Assembly: GCA_041394185.1 (NCBI GenBank)
Contig: JAWKIQ010000005.1
Location: forward strand, 62,001-126,000
Direction: 5' to 3'
From: Acidimicrobiales bacterium
GTDB lineage: Bacteria; Actinomycetota; Acidimicrobiia; Acidimicrobiales; Poriferisodalaceae
DNA: 64,000 nt
Both the position numbers and the translations under genes were made by a program. Each line of letters opens with the position of its first letter. Positions within the stretch are counted from its first letter, which is position 1. Below the pieces are notes generated by a model. It did not search any database and was not told the DNA's origin. It was given only the letters and a program-made list of their open reading frames with translations. Below are positions 1 through 9,112 of this stretch, one piece after another.

Positions 1-1483
1 GCCTTTGCCCTCGGGCCGCACTGTCGCAGCGCCCGACCTCGAGGTTCTAGTTGCCTGGGATGCTGCAGACGACAACGCGACCGCCGAGTTGTACGCAGTG
101 ATGGCAGGGAACCTGGCCGGCAACGTGGCCCAGGTCCGGTATCTGGACGCCGCCTATGTGACAGCGGACGACGTGGCCGCTTCCGACCTGGCGATCTATG
201 TGAACTCAGATCCGAAGGCGCCGGTGTCGGTGGCGCTGGTCCGGTCGATCGCCAACGGCCACCCGACGCTGTGGCTGGGTGACAATCTCGACCAGATCGA
301 GGCGCTGGCCCCCGACTTCTTCGACTCGCTCGGCTGGGCGTCGACCGCCGCCGTGGCTGCACCGTCGGCGGTGAGGTACAAGAACGTCGACCTGCCGCGC
401 GACGCCCGGGCCGGCGATCTGGTTGGCCTCGAGGTCGGCGCGGCCACCGAGGTTCTGGCCACGGTCAGCTCGGCCGACGGGTCGGAGATGCCTTATGCCG
501 TGGTCAGAGACAACCTGACATGGTTGGCCGAGGTGCCCTTTTCGTACACCACCGAGGCCGATCGTGGGTTGGTGCTGGCCGATCGGATACTGGCCGTGGC
601 CGACCCGGATAGGCCAGAACGCCACCGTGCGATGGTGCGGCTCGAAGACGTCGGCCCATGGGCCGACCCAGAGGCTCTGGTCGACATCGCCGACGCGCTG
701 GCCGAGCGCGGGGTGCCGTTCTCGGTTGCCGTCTATCCCGTCTGGATGGATCCGCTGGGCCACTACGACAACGGCACGGGTATACGCCTGGCCGATCGTC
801 CCGAGGTGGTCGAGGCTCTGCAACACATCGAAGCATCGGGCGGAACCCTCTTGATGCACGGCATAACCCACCAGTTGGGTGAGGCGCCCAACCCTTACGA
901 CGGGGTGTCTGGCGAGGACTTCGAGTTCTACGTGACCCACATCGATGCCAACGACGACGTTGTCTACGACGGGCCTCCGGCTCAAGCCGACGAAGCCTGG
1001 ATAACCGACCGCATCGCCTGGGGGTTTGCCGAGTTCGCCGCTGCCGGGTTGGACGCGCCGACCATCTTCGAGTTCCCTCACTATGCAGCGCACTGGGTCG
1101 GCTACCAGACGATCGCCGACGCGTTCGACGCCCGGTACGAACGCACGATGTACTTCGGCGGCTTGTTGTCGGGCCAGCCGTTGAGTTCGGTTCACGACGA
1201 CCAGTGGCTGCCGTTCCCCGTCGTCGACTTCTACGGCGAGCTGGTGTTGCCCGAGAACATGGGTAACTACATAGAGGTCGGATACAACAACAACGACTCC
1301 CGCAGCGCCGCAGACCTGATCGACAACGCAGAGCGAGTCGCGGTGGTTAGCGACTCGGTGTCGTCGATGTTCTTCCACCCCTACCTGGACCCCGCTCCCC
1401 TGCTGGAGGTCGTCGACACGCTGATCGCACGGGGGTTCGAGTTCGTCGGCCCGCACGACCTGATCCAGGAGTTTGGACGATGA
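1..1483 (+). CDS. DUF2334 polysaccharide deacetylase-like protein, 5'-truncated by the window edge
   Basis: The reading frame is open from the first bases of the window to the stop at 1481-1483, so the true start lies upstream. Alignment by eye with the paralogue at 2601-4286 suggests that about 50-60 N-terminal residues, including a signal or anchor segment, are missing. DUF2334 is a NodB/polysaccharide-deacetylase-like fold. The motifs MVRLEDVGP (metal-binding Asp) and HGITHQ (His-x3-His) match metal-binding motifs 1 and 2 of that fold, and EFPHYAAH is a further conserved block. The last four bases overlap the wecB start (ATGA), so translation is probably coupled. The likely role is deacetylation of an extracytoplasmic glycan; the substrate is unknown. 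Confidence 0.8.
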   Translation, partial: PLPSGRTVAAPDLEVLVAWDAADDNATAELYAVMAGNLAGNVAQVRYLDAAYVTADDVAASDLAIYVNSDPKAPVSVALVRSIANGHPTLWLGDNLDQIEALAPDFFDSLGWASTAAVAAPSAVRYKNVDLPRDARAGDLVGLEVGAATEVLATVSSADGSEMPYAVVRDNLTWLAEVPFSYTTEADRGLVLADRILAVADPDRPERHRAMVRLEDVGPWADPEALVDIADALAERGVPFSVAVYPVWMDPLGHYDNGTGIRLADRPEVVEALQHIEASGGTLLMHGITHQLGEAPNPYDGVSGEDFEFYVTHIDANDDVVYDGPPAQADEAWITDRIAWGFAEFAAAGLDAPTIFEFPHYAAHWVGYQTIADAFDARYERTMYFGGLLSGQPLSSVHDDQWLPFPVVDFYGELVLPENMGNYIEVGYNNNDSRSAADLIDNAERVAVVSDSVSSMFFHPYLDPAPLLEVVDTLIARGFEFVGPHDLIQEFGR

Positions 1484-2604
1484 AGGTGATGGTCGTCATC
1501 GGAACCCGACCCGAGGCCATCAAGATGGCGCCGGTGGCTCTCGAGTTGGCCAAACGCGGGGTCGACCACGTCGTCTGCCTCACCGGCCAACACCGCGAGC
1601 TGGTGCGCCAGGTGCTGCAGAGGTTCGACGTCGAACCGCACATCGATCTGGACCTGATGACGCCCGGGCAGACCGTCGCCGGAGTGGCGCATCGAGTCAT
1701 CAAGGCCATGGACGAGGTGATCGCTGTCTCGAAGCCCGACTGGGTGCTGGTGCAGGGCGACACCACCACCGTGGCCGCAGCTGCCCTGTGCGCCGCGTGG
1801 AACGAGGTTGCTGTAGGCCACGTCGAGGCCGGTTTGCGGTCGGGCGACCGCAAACAGCCGTGGCCAGAAGAGATCAACCGAATCGTTGCCGGTCACGTCG
1901 CCGACCGTCACTTCGCACCAACCGTCGGGGCCCGCGATGCTTTGCTTCGCGAAGGAATCGATCCGGCCCAGATCGTGCTGTCGGGCAACACCGTGATCGA
2001 CGCTCTGGAAATCCAGAGGATGAACGACCTTGGGCCGAACTCGGTGGTGGCCCGGGTTCCCGAGACTTCACAGCTGTTGCTGGTGACGGCACATCGGCGC
2101 GAGAGCTTCGGCAAGCCTCTCCGCGACGCGCTCGGCGCGGTAGCGAGGTTGGCGGCGACGCGGCCCGACCTGTGCGTCGTGTACCCGGTCCACCCCAACC
2201 CAAATGTCGGAGCGGTCGCGACCGAGCTGTTGGGCGGTCTCGACAACGTGTTGCTGGTCGACCCGGTCGATCACACCGAGATGGTCGCTTTGCTGGAGCG
2301 CGCCACTGTGGCACTCACCGACTCGGGTGGCATACAGGAAGAGGCGCCGGCACTGGGCACGCCCGTGCTGGTGATGCGCGAGGTGACCGAGCGGCCCGAG
2401 GCCATCGCGGCCGGGGCGGCGCGGCTGGTGGGCACCGACACGGCCACCATCGTCGAACAGGTCAGCCTGTTGCTCGACGACACAAACGCCCACGCGGCGA
2501 TGAGTATCGGCGCCAGCCCCTATGGCGACGGACACGCGTCGCGCCGCATCGTTGCCTCGCTGTTGGGCGAGCCAACCGACGAGTTCGACTGCGAGCGTCG
2601 ATGA
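1480..2604 (+). CDS. wecB: UDP-N-acetylglucosamine 2-epimerase, non-hydrolysing
   Basis: This 374-residue protein has the usual length of the non-hydrolysing WecB/MnaA family, which interconverts UDP-GlcNAc and UDP-ManNAc for envelope polysaccharides. Family signatures are clear: GTRPEAIKMAPV at the N-terminus, QGDTTT, HVEAGLRS, EEINR, LVTAHRRESFG, and SGGIQEEAPALGTPVLVMR followed by TERPEA near the C-terminus. It overlaps both neighbouring DUF2334 genes by 4 bp (ATGA at each junction), so the three form one translationally coupled unit. That context suggests that ManNAc-containing glycan synthesis and glycan deacetylation are linked. Confidence 0.95.
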   Translation: MKVMVVIGTRPEAIKMAPVALELAKRGVDHVVCLTGQHRELVRQVLQRFDVEPHIDLDLMTPGQTVAGVAHRVIKAMDEVIAVSKPDWVLVQGDTTTVAAAALCAAWNEVAVGHVEAGLRSGDRKQPWPEEINRIVAGHVADRHFAPTVGARDALLREGIDPAQIVLSGNTVIDALEIQRMNDLGPNSVVARVPETSQLLLVTAHRRESFGKPLRDALGAVARLAATRPDLCVVYPVHPNPNVGAVATELLGGLDNVLLVDPVDHTEMVALLERATVALTDSGGIQEEAPALGTPVLVMREVTERPEAIAAGAARLVGTDTATIVEQVSLLLDDTNAHAAMSIGASPYGDGHASRRIVASLLGEPTDEFDCERR

Positions 2605-4286
2605 AACGATCGACGGCCATAGTCGTGGTCTTGGCAGCCGCCATCGCAGCGCTGGGATTGCGCACGATCGATTCGCAGCCCACCCGCTCTGCCGAGCCCA
2701 CACGCATCGCGGTCGCGTCGTTCGAAGAGACCACTACCACCACGGTGCCCGTTGGCGATAGCTACCAGCTGCCCGACAACCGCCATGCCTCCTTTCCAGA
2801 CGGTCCGGCGACGCTGGTTGTGTACAGCGAGGCCGGCGAGTTCGGCTACGTGGGCGAGGGCGAGGCGATAATGACCGCCAACCTCTTGGGAGCCTTCGGT
2901 CCTTCGACGCGCATCGCTGCCGGCGCCTACCAGCCAGGGCAGCTCGACGAGTTCGACGCGCTGGCGGTTGTGTCGTCGGTCGTTGGCCAGCGATTCCCGG
3001 ATTCACTCTTGGACGACATAGCTTCCAGCGATGTTCCGCTGATCTGGATGGGTCCAGGGCTGGACCAGCTGTTCGTCAGGCATCCCCAGCTCAGCGCCGA
3101 TCAGCAGCTGGCCGTCGAGGCACCTGTCGTCGAGTCGCCCACAACGGTCGTGTACCGGGGCGTCGAGCTGACCCTGCCCTCCGATGCCACCGAAGTGTTG
3201 GCCACCCTCAAACCGGCCGGCGCCTCGGCCCAGGTCGTGGCCACAGCGGTACTGGCAGACGGCACGACCACACCGTGGGCGGTTCGTACGCCGAGGATCC
3301 TCGCCTTGGCCGATGCACCCTTCGCGTACCACGACGACAACATGTCTTACCTGGTGTTGGCCGACCAGATGCAGGATCTGTTCGACCCCGACCGGCTCAC
3401 GAGGCACCGGGCGATGGTTCGTCTGGAAGACATCGGCCCGGCCGAGAACCCCGAGATGCTGATGGCAATCGCCGATGTACTGGCGCAGCGAGACATACCG
3501 TTCTCGATGGCCGTGTACCCGGTGTGGCGTGACCCTGCCGAGGTCTGGGACTACGGCATGGAGTTGCGTCTGGCCGATTCGCCCGACGTCGTGGAGGCCA
3601 TCAGGTATGCGCAGTCACGGGGCGGCACCGTCATACTGCACGGCTACACCCACCAGCGCGGCTCTACGCCCAACCCCTACGACGGAACATCTGGCGCCGA
3701 CTACGAGTTCTTCTCGGCCCATCTCGACGAAAACGACTACGTGGTCGAGGACGGGCCCTTCCCCGACGAGATGGTTGAGTCGACACGCCTGCGCATCCAG
3801 TCGGCCATGATCGAGATGCTCGAAGCCGGCTTCGACGAGCCAACCGTGTTCGAGTTCCCCCACTACGCGGCGGCCCAGGCCGACTACCAGGCTCTGGCCC
3901 CGATGTTCGACGCCCGTTTCGAACGGTCGCTGTACTACCTCAGCAACGCCGCCGAACTGCCGGGGGGCAACGGCTGGCTGAACCAATGGTTCCCGTACCC
4001 CGTGGTCGACACCTACGCAGAACTGGTGCTGCCCGAGAACCTCGGCAACGTCGAACCTGCGCCGTTCAACCAGCATCCGGCGACGCTGCCGTCGGAGATC
4101 GTGGCCAACGCCAGACTGCAGATGGTGGTCGAGGACAATCTGGCGGCGTTCTTCTATCACCCGTTCTTCGGGCCCGACATGTTGGCCGAGGTGCTCGACG
4201 GAATGCTCGACCTGGGTTACGAATTCGTCGACGTGCCCACGGTGCTGAGCGAATGGAACACCCGCTACGACCTGCCCGAGCGATGA
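2601..4286 (+). CDS. Secreted DUF2334 polysaccharide deacetylase-like protein
   Basis: The start is the ATG at 2601, overlapping the wecB stop by 4 bp. The open frame extends further upstream but lies inside wecB. The 561-residue product begins with a signal or anchor sequence (MKRSTAIVVVLAAAIAALGL), then a short Thr-rich stretch (EETTTTT), and then the same domain as the gene at 1-1483. Metal-site motifs are present: MVRLEDIGP, HGYTHQ and EFPHYAA. The two DUF2334 proteins are clearly paralogues placed either side of wecB. Substrate specificity cannot be read from the sequence. Confidence 0.82.
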   Translation: MKRSTAIVVVLAAAIAALGLRTIDSQPTRSAEPTRIAVASFEETTTTTVPVGDSYQLPDNRHASFPDGPATLVVYSEAGEFGYVGEGEAIMTANLLGAFGPSTRIAAGAYQPGQLDEFDALAVVSSVVGQRFPDSLLDDIASSDVPLIWMGPGLDQLFVRHPQLSADQQLAVEAPVVESPTTVVYRGVELTLPSDATEVLATLKPAGASAQVVATAVLADGTTTPWAVRTPRILALADAPFAYHDDNMSYLVLADQMQDLFDPDRLTRHRAMVRLEDIGPAENPEMLMAIADVLAQRDIPFSMAVYPVWRDPAEVWDYGMELRLADSPDVVEAIRYAQSRGGTVILHGYTHQRGSTPNPYDGTSGADYEFFSAHLDENDYVVEDGPFPDEMVESTRLRIQSAMIEMLEAGFDEPTVFEFPHYAAAQADYQALAPMFDARFERSLYYLSNAAELPGGNGWLNQWFPYPVVDTYAELVLPENLGNVEPAPFNQHPATLPSEIVANARLQMVVEDNLAAFFYHPFFGPDMLAEVLDGMLDLGYEFVDVPTVLSEWNTRYDLPER

Positions 4287-4293
4287 CGCGAAA

Positions 4294-4318
4294 ATGCCCC
4301 GCCCAGTGGGCGGGGCAT
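4294..4318. terminator. Bidirectional hairpin terminator between convergent genes
   Basis: A perfect 11-bp GC-rich stem (arms 4294-4304 and 4308-4318) with a 3-nt loop sits between the DUF2334 gene (+) and the CheX-like gene (-). Read on the minus strand the stem is followed by TTTT (4294-4291), so it is a better intrinsic terminator for the chemotaxis operon than for the + strand, where no T run follows. Confidence 0.75.
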
Positions 4319-4347
4319 GACGGTCTGGTGCACTTGCAAGTCGGTCG

Positions 4348-4779
4348 TCAGACGGTGGCGAAAGCGATCTTTCCTTCGCCGTAGGAGCCCACCTTCACCG
4401 CATAGACGGCGCTTTCGTACCCGGGCCATTCGGCATGGCCGTCAGATCCGGGGACCAGGCGAATGTGGACGGGGTTGATGTTGTTGATCAACCCTGAGAC
4501 AACGTTGATGACCTCGCGATAGAACTCGCTCAGCTCTTCGTCCTGCTCGTCGCTGGCCCTCGACGCGGGCATCATCGCAAGCGCTGCACCCAGGCCGTTG
4601 GCGAGCGAACGTTCGGTTGCCACGACGCACTGAACCGCATCGTGATCGTCGATGAACTCGTACACGTTGCCGGCGATCACACCGGTGTCGATGTCGGTGC
4701 TGAGGCTGACGACGATGTCTTGCCCGGCGGCCAGGTCGGCCAGCCACTTCTGGATTTCGTGAGGAGCGGGATAGTCCAT
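4348..4779 (-). CDS. CheX/CheC-like chemotaxis protein, last gene of the che operon
   Basis: This 143-residue protein has no membrane segment. The stretch EFYREVINVVSGLIN resembles the E-x2-N catalytic helix of CheC/CheX/FliY-type CheY-P phosphatases, and the length suits a single CheX-type domain. It lies 6 bp downstream of a CheY gene and is the last gene before the terminator at 4294-4318. A second, clearer CheX gene is present at 7778-8269, so the operon may carry two phosphatase-like proteins. The match is weak; an uncharacterised CheX-like sensor partner of the adjacent CheY is an alternative. Confidence 0.5.
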   Translation of the reverse strand: MDYPAPHEIQKWLADLAAGQDIVVSLSTDIDTGVIAGNVYEFIDDHDAVQCVVATERSLANGLGAALAMMPASRASDEQDEELSEFYREVINVVSGLINNINPVHIRLVPGSDGHAEWPGYESAVYAVKVGSYGEGKIAFATV

Positions 4780-4785
4780 GTCAGA

Positions 4786-5148
4786 TCATCCGAGGGTCGA
4801 GCCGAGCGCATCTTGAAGCGACTCGGGGGTGAACGGTTTGGTCACAAAGAATGCGGCACCAGCGGTGGAAGCCCTGGCGCGCATGGCGTCGGTCGACTCC
4901 GAGGTGACGAAGCCGATCTTGACGTCGAGGTTCTCGGCCTTGGCCACCTCGAGCATCTCGATGCCGGTCATGTTCGGCATGTTCCAGTCGACCAGGGCCA
5001 CGTCGTAGCGCCCGGTGCGCAGCTGTTCCAGACCAGCCAGGCCATCTTCGGCCTCTTCGACCTCCAGGCCTCCGAAGCCGGCCTGCCTCAGACCGCGTCG
5101 GACGAGCTTTCGCATGACCGAGCTGTCGTCGATGATGAGCACGTTCAC
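4786..5148 (-). CDS. cheY: CheY-like single-domain response regulator
   Basis: A stand-alone receiver domain of 120 residues from the GTG at 5148. This start is preceded by GGAGG at good spacing and gives the standard CheY length; an in-frame ATG at 5187 would add 13 residues unlike the family. The acidic pair and phosphorylation site are intact: VLIIDDSSVMRKLVRRGL, then VALVDWNMPNMTG with the acceptor Asp, then the Ser/Thr position (FVTSES) and Lys (FVTKPFT). In chemosensory systems it would carry the signal from CheA to an output. The output here is unknown because no flagellar motor genes are seen. Confidence 0.9.
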   Translation of the reverse strand: MNVLIIDDSSVMRKLVRRGLRQAGFGGLEVEEAEDGLAGLEQLRTGRYDVALVDWNMPNMTGIEMLEVAKAENLDVKIGFVTSESTDAMRARASTAGAAFFVTKPFTPESLQDALGSTLG

Positions 5149-5251
5149 TGTTCGACCTCCGCGTATGAGTGGTGCACGGGAATCCATCGGAACGTCAGCG
5201 CCGAATTGTTAGCAATCGCGATGCGCTTGGGTTCGAATCTGCACAGGTATT

Positions 5252-6262
5252 TCAAACGCGCGAAGCCCGGCCCACTCGATCGCCGACGAAGCGCCCGATC
5301 TTGCCCAGAGCCAAGACCTCGTCGGCCAGGCCGGCGCGCACGACGGCGCCCGGCATACCCCAGACCGCACTCGACTTCTGGTCTTGGGCTATCACCAGCG
5401 AACCGGCCTCGTACAGCATCCGCGATCCCTCGAGCCCGTCCGTGCCCATGCCGGTGAGCATCACTGCAATGGCCCGATTGCCGTAGTTCCTGGCGGTCGA
5501 TTCGAACAACTCGTCGACCGAGGGCCTACACCCCTGGCGGGGCTCGGTGACGGTCAGCGAGACCCGACCAGCAGCATTGTCGATCCGCATGTGTTTGCCC
5601 TCGGGCGCCATGACCACCGGCCCGGGACGAGCGACGATCCCCGGCCCGGCCACCACCACCTGGCGACCCGAACCGTTGGTCAGGACACGCGCCAGCTGGT
5701 TGGCGGCACCAGGTGTATCGGCGACGTGCTGCGCTATGGCGACGGGCACGGGCATGCGCTCGGGCAGTGCGGCTAGAAACGTGACGAGGGCCTCGGGCCC
5801 ACCGGTCGACGCTCCAACCACCACGATCGAAGGGTTCTTCGCGCGTTCTGGGCGGTCGCGAGAAGAAGCGACAGGCTTTGGCTGCATCCTCTCGCCCAGC
5901 GCTTTGCGGTCGGGCGGGACCCGAAACATGATGCGCAGTTCGCGATCTCTTGACTGCTCGTCGAACACCCTGTGCACGGCGATGCCAGCCCGCCGCAGGT
6001 TCCGAGCGTTCGGCGGGGCGACGGTGGCCATGACAACCACACGCGCCACGCCGGAAACCGCCGTCTCGATGACCAGCTGCGAGTCGCGGCCAGAAGCCAC
6101 GACGACGTCGGTCACCAGGATGTCCGCCCGCTTGCCGATTCTCGACAACAACGGACGGGCTTGGCTGTCCGAGTCGATCAGCTCGAGACCAGGGGTCTTG
6201 TCGACGAACGCTCGAACCGCCTCACGGCATGGCTCGGATGCGATTGCTGCTGCGACCTTCAA
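5252..6262 (-). CDS. cheB: Protein-glutamate methylesterase CheB with degenerate receiver domain
   Basis: The C-terminal CheB methylesterase domain (about residues 145-330) demethylates chemoreceptors. The catalytic triad is visible: Ser152 in GASTGG, His179 in AQHV and Asp275 in GMGTDG. The N-terminal ~115 residues have receiver-like alternation and an Asp (TD52) at about the right place, but the beta1 acidic pair is replaced (KVAAAIASEP instead of a DD motif) and the conserved beta5 Lys is not evident. Normal phosphorylation control by CheA may therefore be lost. The start is TTG at 6262 without a strong RBS, so it could be misplaced by a few codons. It lies 26 bp downstream of the MCP gene. 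Confidence 0.88.
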   Translation of the reverse strand: MKVAAAIASEPCREAVRAFVDKTPGLELIDSDSQARPLLSRIGKRADILVTDVVVASGRDSQLVIETAVSGVARVVVMATVAPPNARNLRRAGIAVHRVFDEQSRDRELRIMFRVPPDRKALGERMQPKPVASSRDRPERAKNPSIVVVGASTGGPEALVTFLAALPERMPVPVAIAQHVADTPGAANQLARVLTNGSGRQVVVAGPGIVARPGPVVMAPEGKHMRIDNAAGRVSLTVTEPRQGCRPSVDELFESTARNYGNRAIAVMLTGMGTDGLEGSRMLYEAGSLVIAQDQKSSAVWGMPGAVVRAGLADEVLALGKIGRFVGDRVGRASRV

Positions 6263-6288
6263 GGCGACTGCGACCTGCTCTCACACCG

Positions 6289-7761
6289 TCAGGCGTTGAC
6301 TGATACCTCATCATCGGCACGGCGCTCGCCCGAGTTCAGGTGCTTTATGCCGACGAAGCTACGCATGTTGGCCGCCACGGCCGAAACGGCATCGGTGCGG
6401 GCCCTGGTGCCGCCTGCGGTCATGGCCGCACGCTCGGCGACGCCGGATGCATCCTTGACCCGGTGCGACAGGCTCTCGACCTCGTCGACGACCAAGGCGA
6501 CGATCGAGCCGATCTCGCCGGTGGTGATGTGCTGCTCTTCGACCGCAGCCGAAACCGACTGCTGCAGGTCCGAGATCTTCTCGATGACCTGCGAGATGCG
6601 GTCGATGGCCTTCACCGATTCGGCGGTGTCGGTCTGAATCGCACCGATACGAGCCGAGATACGCTCGGTCGCGGCGCTGGTCTGCTTGGCCAGTTCCTTG
6701 ACCTCGTTGGCCACCACGGCAAAACCCTTGCCCGCCTCGCCGGCCCTGGCGGCTTCGATGGTGGCGTTCAGCGCCAGCAGGTTGGTCTGCTCGGCGATGG
6801 ACGTGATGACCTCGAGAACCTCACCTATCTCGGCAGAAGAATCGCCAAGCTTCGCGACGGTCTCGTTGGTGACCCGTGTCCAGTCGACGGCATCGCTGGC
6901 AACCGAGGAGACCTCGGCCGAGCTGGTGGCGATGTTGCGGATAGCACCGGTCATGTCGTCGATCGAGCTGGTGAGCTGTCCGATGTTGCCGGCTGCCGAC
7001 TCGCTGGAGGCGGCGATGAACAGAAGCTCTTCTCGGGTGGCGTCCGACTGGTCGACCAGCTCTTCACCCGCCTTGCGCAGGTCAACCGACGCCTCGTCCA
7101 AAGCGGCGATCTCGCCGCTGAACCGGCGGCGCAACACGAACATCGTGGTCGCTCCCAGGCCTATGATCACGGCGATCGAAGCCAGCGAGGCCAGCAACAG
7201 CGCCTGCATCACGTCACTGCGAGCCGATTCGCTAGCAGCGTCGAACTGGGCCGAGAAACCCTCGACGTCGTCCAACAGCGAGTCGATCTCGGCCTTGAAT
7301 TGAAGCGAAATACCCTGGAGGGTCGGCGCTGCGGCCAACATCGCTTCCTGGTCGCCAGCTTCGGCTGCCGGAACCAGCACATCACCGAACGTGGCATCGT
7401 GAACAACGTCGATCTCCATGATGCGCTCGACGGCGTCGGCCAGCTCGAGTTCTTCGGCCATGGGGCGCTCGAGCGCCAGATCCCATTGAGCGAATGCCCT
7501 GCCCGCCGATTCCTCGAACTGTTCTGCGAGGGCAACGTCGCCGGTGATCGCCAGCTCGGCCTGAATGGCTCGCTGGCCCGTCATCTCTTCTTGAATGACC
7601 AGCAGGTCCTTCTTCAAGGCCTCGAGCTGCTGCTGCTGAACGTGCGCTTCGTCGAGACCGTTGACGGTCGAACGAACGTAGAGACCGGTGGCCGTGACAA
7701 CAACAAGCGCTATTGCGAAGCTGCCCACGATTACTTTCTTGATGCTGAGCTTGTCGATCAT
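6289..7761 (-). CDS. Methyl-accepting chemotaxis protein
   Basis: A 490-residue transmembrane chemoreceptor. TM1 is about residues 10-29 and TM2 about 187-210, enclosing a ~155-residue, mostly helical periplasmic region of four-helix-bundle type. The cytoplasmic signalling tip is the textbook hairpin (residues 322-357, beginning IAEQTNLLALNATIEAARAG), flanked by long coiled coils with Ala/Glu/Gln-rich methylation-type helices. A clear HAMP domain is not apparent between TM2 and the coiled coil. It is the only chemoreceptor in the operon, so this CheA/CheW pair may serve a dedicated array. The ligand is unknown. It starts at an ATG 16 bp after the CheX stop. Confidence 0.95.
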   Translation of the reverse strand: MIDKLSIKKVIVGSFAIALVVVTATGLYVRSTVNGLDEAHVQQQQLEALKKDLLVIQEEMTGQRAIQAELAITGDVALAEQFEESAGRAFAQWDLALERPMAEELELADAVERIMEIDVVHDATFGDVLVPAAEAGDQEAMLAAAPTLQGISLQFKAEIDSLLDDVEGFSAQFDAASESARSDVMQALLLASLASIAVIIGLGATTMFVLRRRFSGEIAALDEASVDLRKAGEELVDQSDATREELLFIAASSESAAGNIGQLTSSIDDMTGAIRNIATSSAEVSSVASDAVDWTRVTNETVAKLGDSSAEIGEVLEVITSIAEQTNLLALNATIEAARAGEAGKGFAVVANEVKELAKQTSAATERISARIGAIQTDTAESVKAIDRISQVIEKISDLQQSVSAAVEEQHITTGEIGSIVALVVDEVESLSHRVKDASGVAERAAMTAGGTRARTDAVSAVAANMRSFVGIKHLNSGERRADDEVSVNA

Positions 7762-7777
7762 CTTTTCTGATCCTCTT

Positions 7778-8269
7778 TCAACTGCTCTCGGTTGTTGTCA
7801 CGAGATCTTCACCGCTCCGGTGAGGAGCGTCTTGTTCGCCGGGGCGGAGCCTCGAGGAGAAAACCACCACATCTCCTCCAACATCGACCGCCACGATCGC
7901 GTTTTGAGACTGCGGCTCACATCCGCTGCACCGCTCGATCAGTTCTGGAAGCCCGATGAAGGTTCGGCCGTCCAGCAGAGCCCTGGCGTTGCCACCGACG
8001 ATGTTCGCCAGTTCGCCTATACCGTCGGCTATGTCGCGTTCGGACAGATCGTCGAGGTCCAACCCGAACACCGCCTTGGCGATCACGGCAGCGCCCTTGC
8101 GGCCGGCGCATGCCCGTATCTCGCCGTTCCAGCTGCCGTTGATGCGCACGCGCATCGAATAGACCTGGGTTGTGTCGCGCTCTGGGGTGTCGACCGGGTT
8201 GAACTCGAGACCCAGCTGCACCTCCCACACCTGGGACACGATCTCGCGAAGTGTGTCGTTGGTGATCAC
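7778..8269 (-). CDS. cheX: CheX-type CheY-P phosphatase
   Basis: The chosen start is GTG at 8269, which overlaps the cheR stop by 4 bp (GTGA) and gives 163 residues, the CheX size. The signature IADGIGELANIVGGNARALL contains the E-x2-N dyad of the CheC/CheX/FliY phosphatase family. The preceding strand-rich half (MRVRINGSWNGEIRACAG) fits a CheX fold. CheX dephosphorylates CheY and resets the signal. Coupled translation with cheR and position inside the che operon support the call. Confidence 0.8.
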   Translation of the reverse strand: MITNDTLREIVSQVWEVQLGLEFNPVDTPERDTTQVYSMRVRINGSWNGEIRACAGRKGAAVIAKAVFGLDLDDLSERDIADGIGELANIVGGNARALLDGRTFIGLPELIERCSGCEPQSQNAIVAVDVGGDVVVFSSRLRPGEQDAPHRSGEDLVTTTESS

Positions 8270-9111
8270 CTGACCTCCGCTCCGATCGCGGGTCTCGCCA
8301 CAGGCGACTTGCGCAGGAAGGTGGCGTTGCCGATCCGCTCGGGAGAAAGCCCGCTCTCGAATCCGTACCTGACCTCGGCAGATCCCAGTAGCAGCAGGCC
8401 GTTGGGCACAATCGCCCTGCCGACGTGGCCAAGCACCTGCCTGATCACGGGCGGCTCGAAATAGAAGATGACGTTGCGCAACAACACCAGGTCGAAGCGC
8501 CCCAGCGCACCCGCCGGCGTCAACAGGTTGTGATGGGTGAACCTGACCATCTGGCGGATCGCCGGGTTGGGACGCCACTCGATGCCAGAACGCTCGAAGT
8601 ACTTGGTCAGCATCTCGGCCGGAAGGCCGCGATTGACCTCGGTCTGGGTATAGACCGACGCCTCGGCCTTGGCGACCGTGGCCCTCGACACGTCGGTGCC
8701 GACGATCTCGACTCGGTGGGCGAGGCCGGGCACGTGTTCTGCGATGGTCAGGGCGACGCTGTATGCCTCCTGGCCGGTGCTGCAGCCAGCCGACCAGATA
8801 CGCACCTTGTCGCGTCGAGCCTCGGCCAGCTCGGGCAAGATCGTTTGCGCCATTGCCCTAAAGGGCGTCAGGTCCCGCATCCAGCTCGTCTCGTGAGTCG
8901 ACAGATGGTCGATGACGCGCTCGGCTACGGGACCGAACTCGTTGCGGCGAACGGTCTCGACCACCTCCTGAGGAGACGCCAAACCCAGTTCGAGCCTGAG
9001 ATCGCCGATGCGCTGATCGACGAGGTAGGTCTTGGTCGGGTCGATCCTGATGCCGGTTCGAGCTTCGACCAGCTCGCGGATGAACTGCTGGTCGGCCAGC
9101 GAAAGCTTCAC
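8266..9111 (-). CDS. cheR: Chemotaxis protein methyltransferase CheR
   Basis: A 281-residue SAM-dependent methyltransferase that methylates receptor glutamates and opposes CheB. It has the N-terminal all-alpha CheR domain (about 1-75; FIRELVEARTGIRI, STHETSWMRD) and the Rossmann domain with the SAM-binding motif WSAGCSTGQEAYS and the RNVIFYF block. It starts at GTG 9111, one base after the upstream cheY stop, and overlaps cheX by 4 bp. Confidence 0.96.
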   Translation of the reverse strand: MKLSLADQQFIRELVEARTGIRIDPTKTYLVDQRIGDLRLELGLASPQEVVETVRRNEFGPVAERVIDHLSTHETSWMRDLTPFRAMAQTILPELAEARRDKVRIWSAGCSTGQEAYSVALTIAEHVPGLAHRVEIVGTDVSRATVAKAEASVYTQTEVNRGLPAEMLTKYFERSGIEWRPNPAIRQMVRFTHHNLLTPAGALGRFDLVLLRNVIFYFEPPVIRQVLGHVGRAIVPNGLLLLGSAEVRYGFESGLSPERIGNATFLRKSPVARPAIGAEVR

Positions 9112-9112
9112 C

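Noticed and set aside
206..1456. Long antisense open frame opposite the first gene
   Set aside because: It is a mirror of GC-rich codons without family motifs; the plus frame has DUF2334 motifs.
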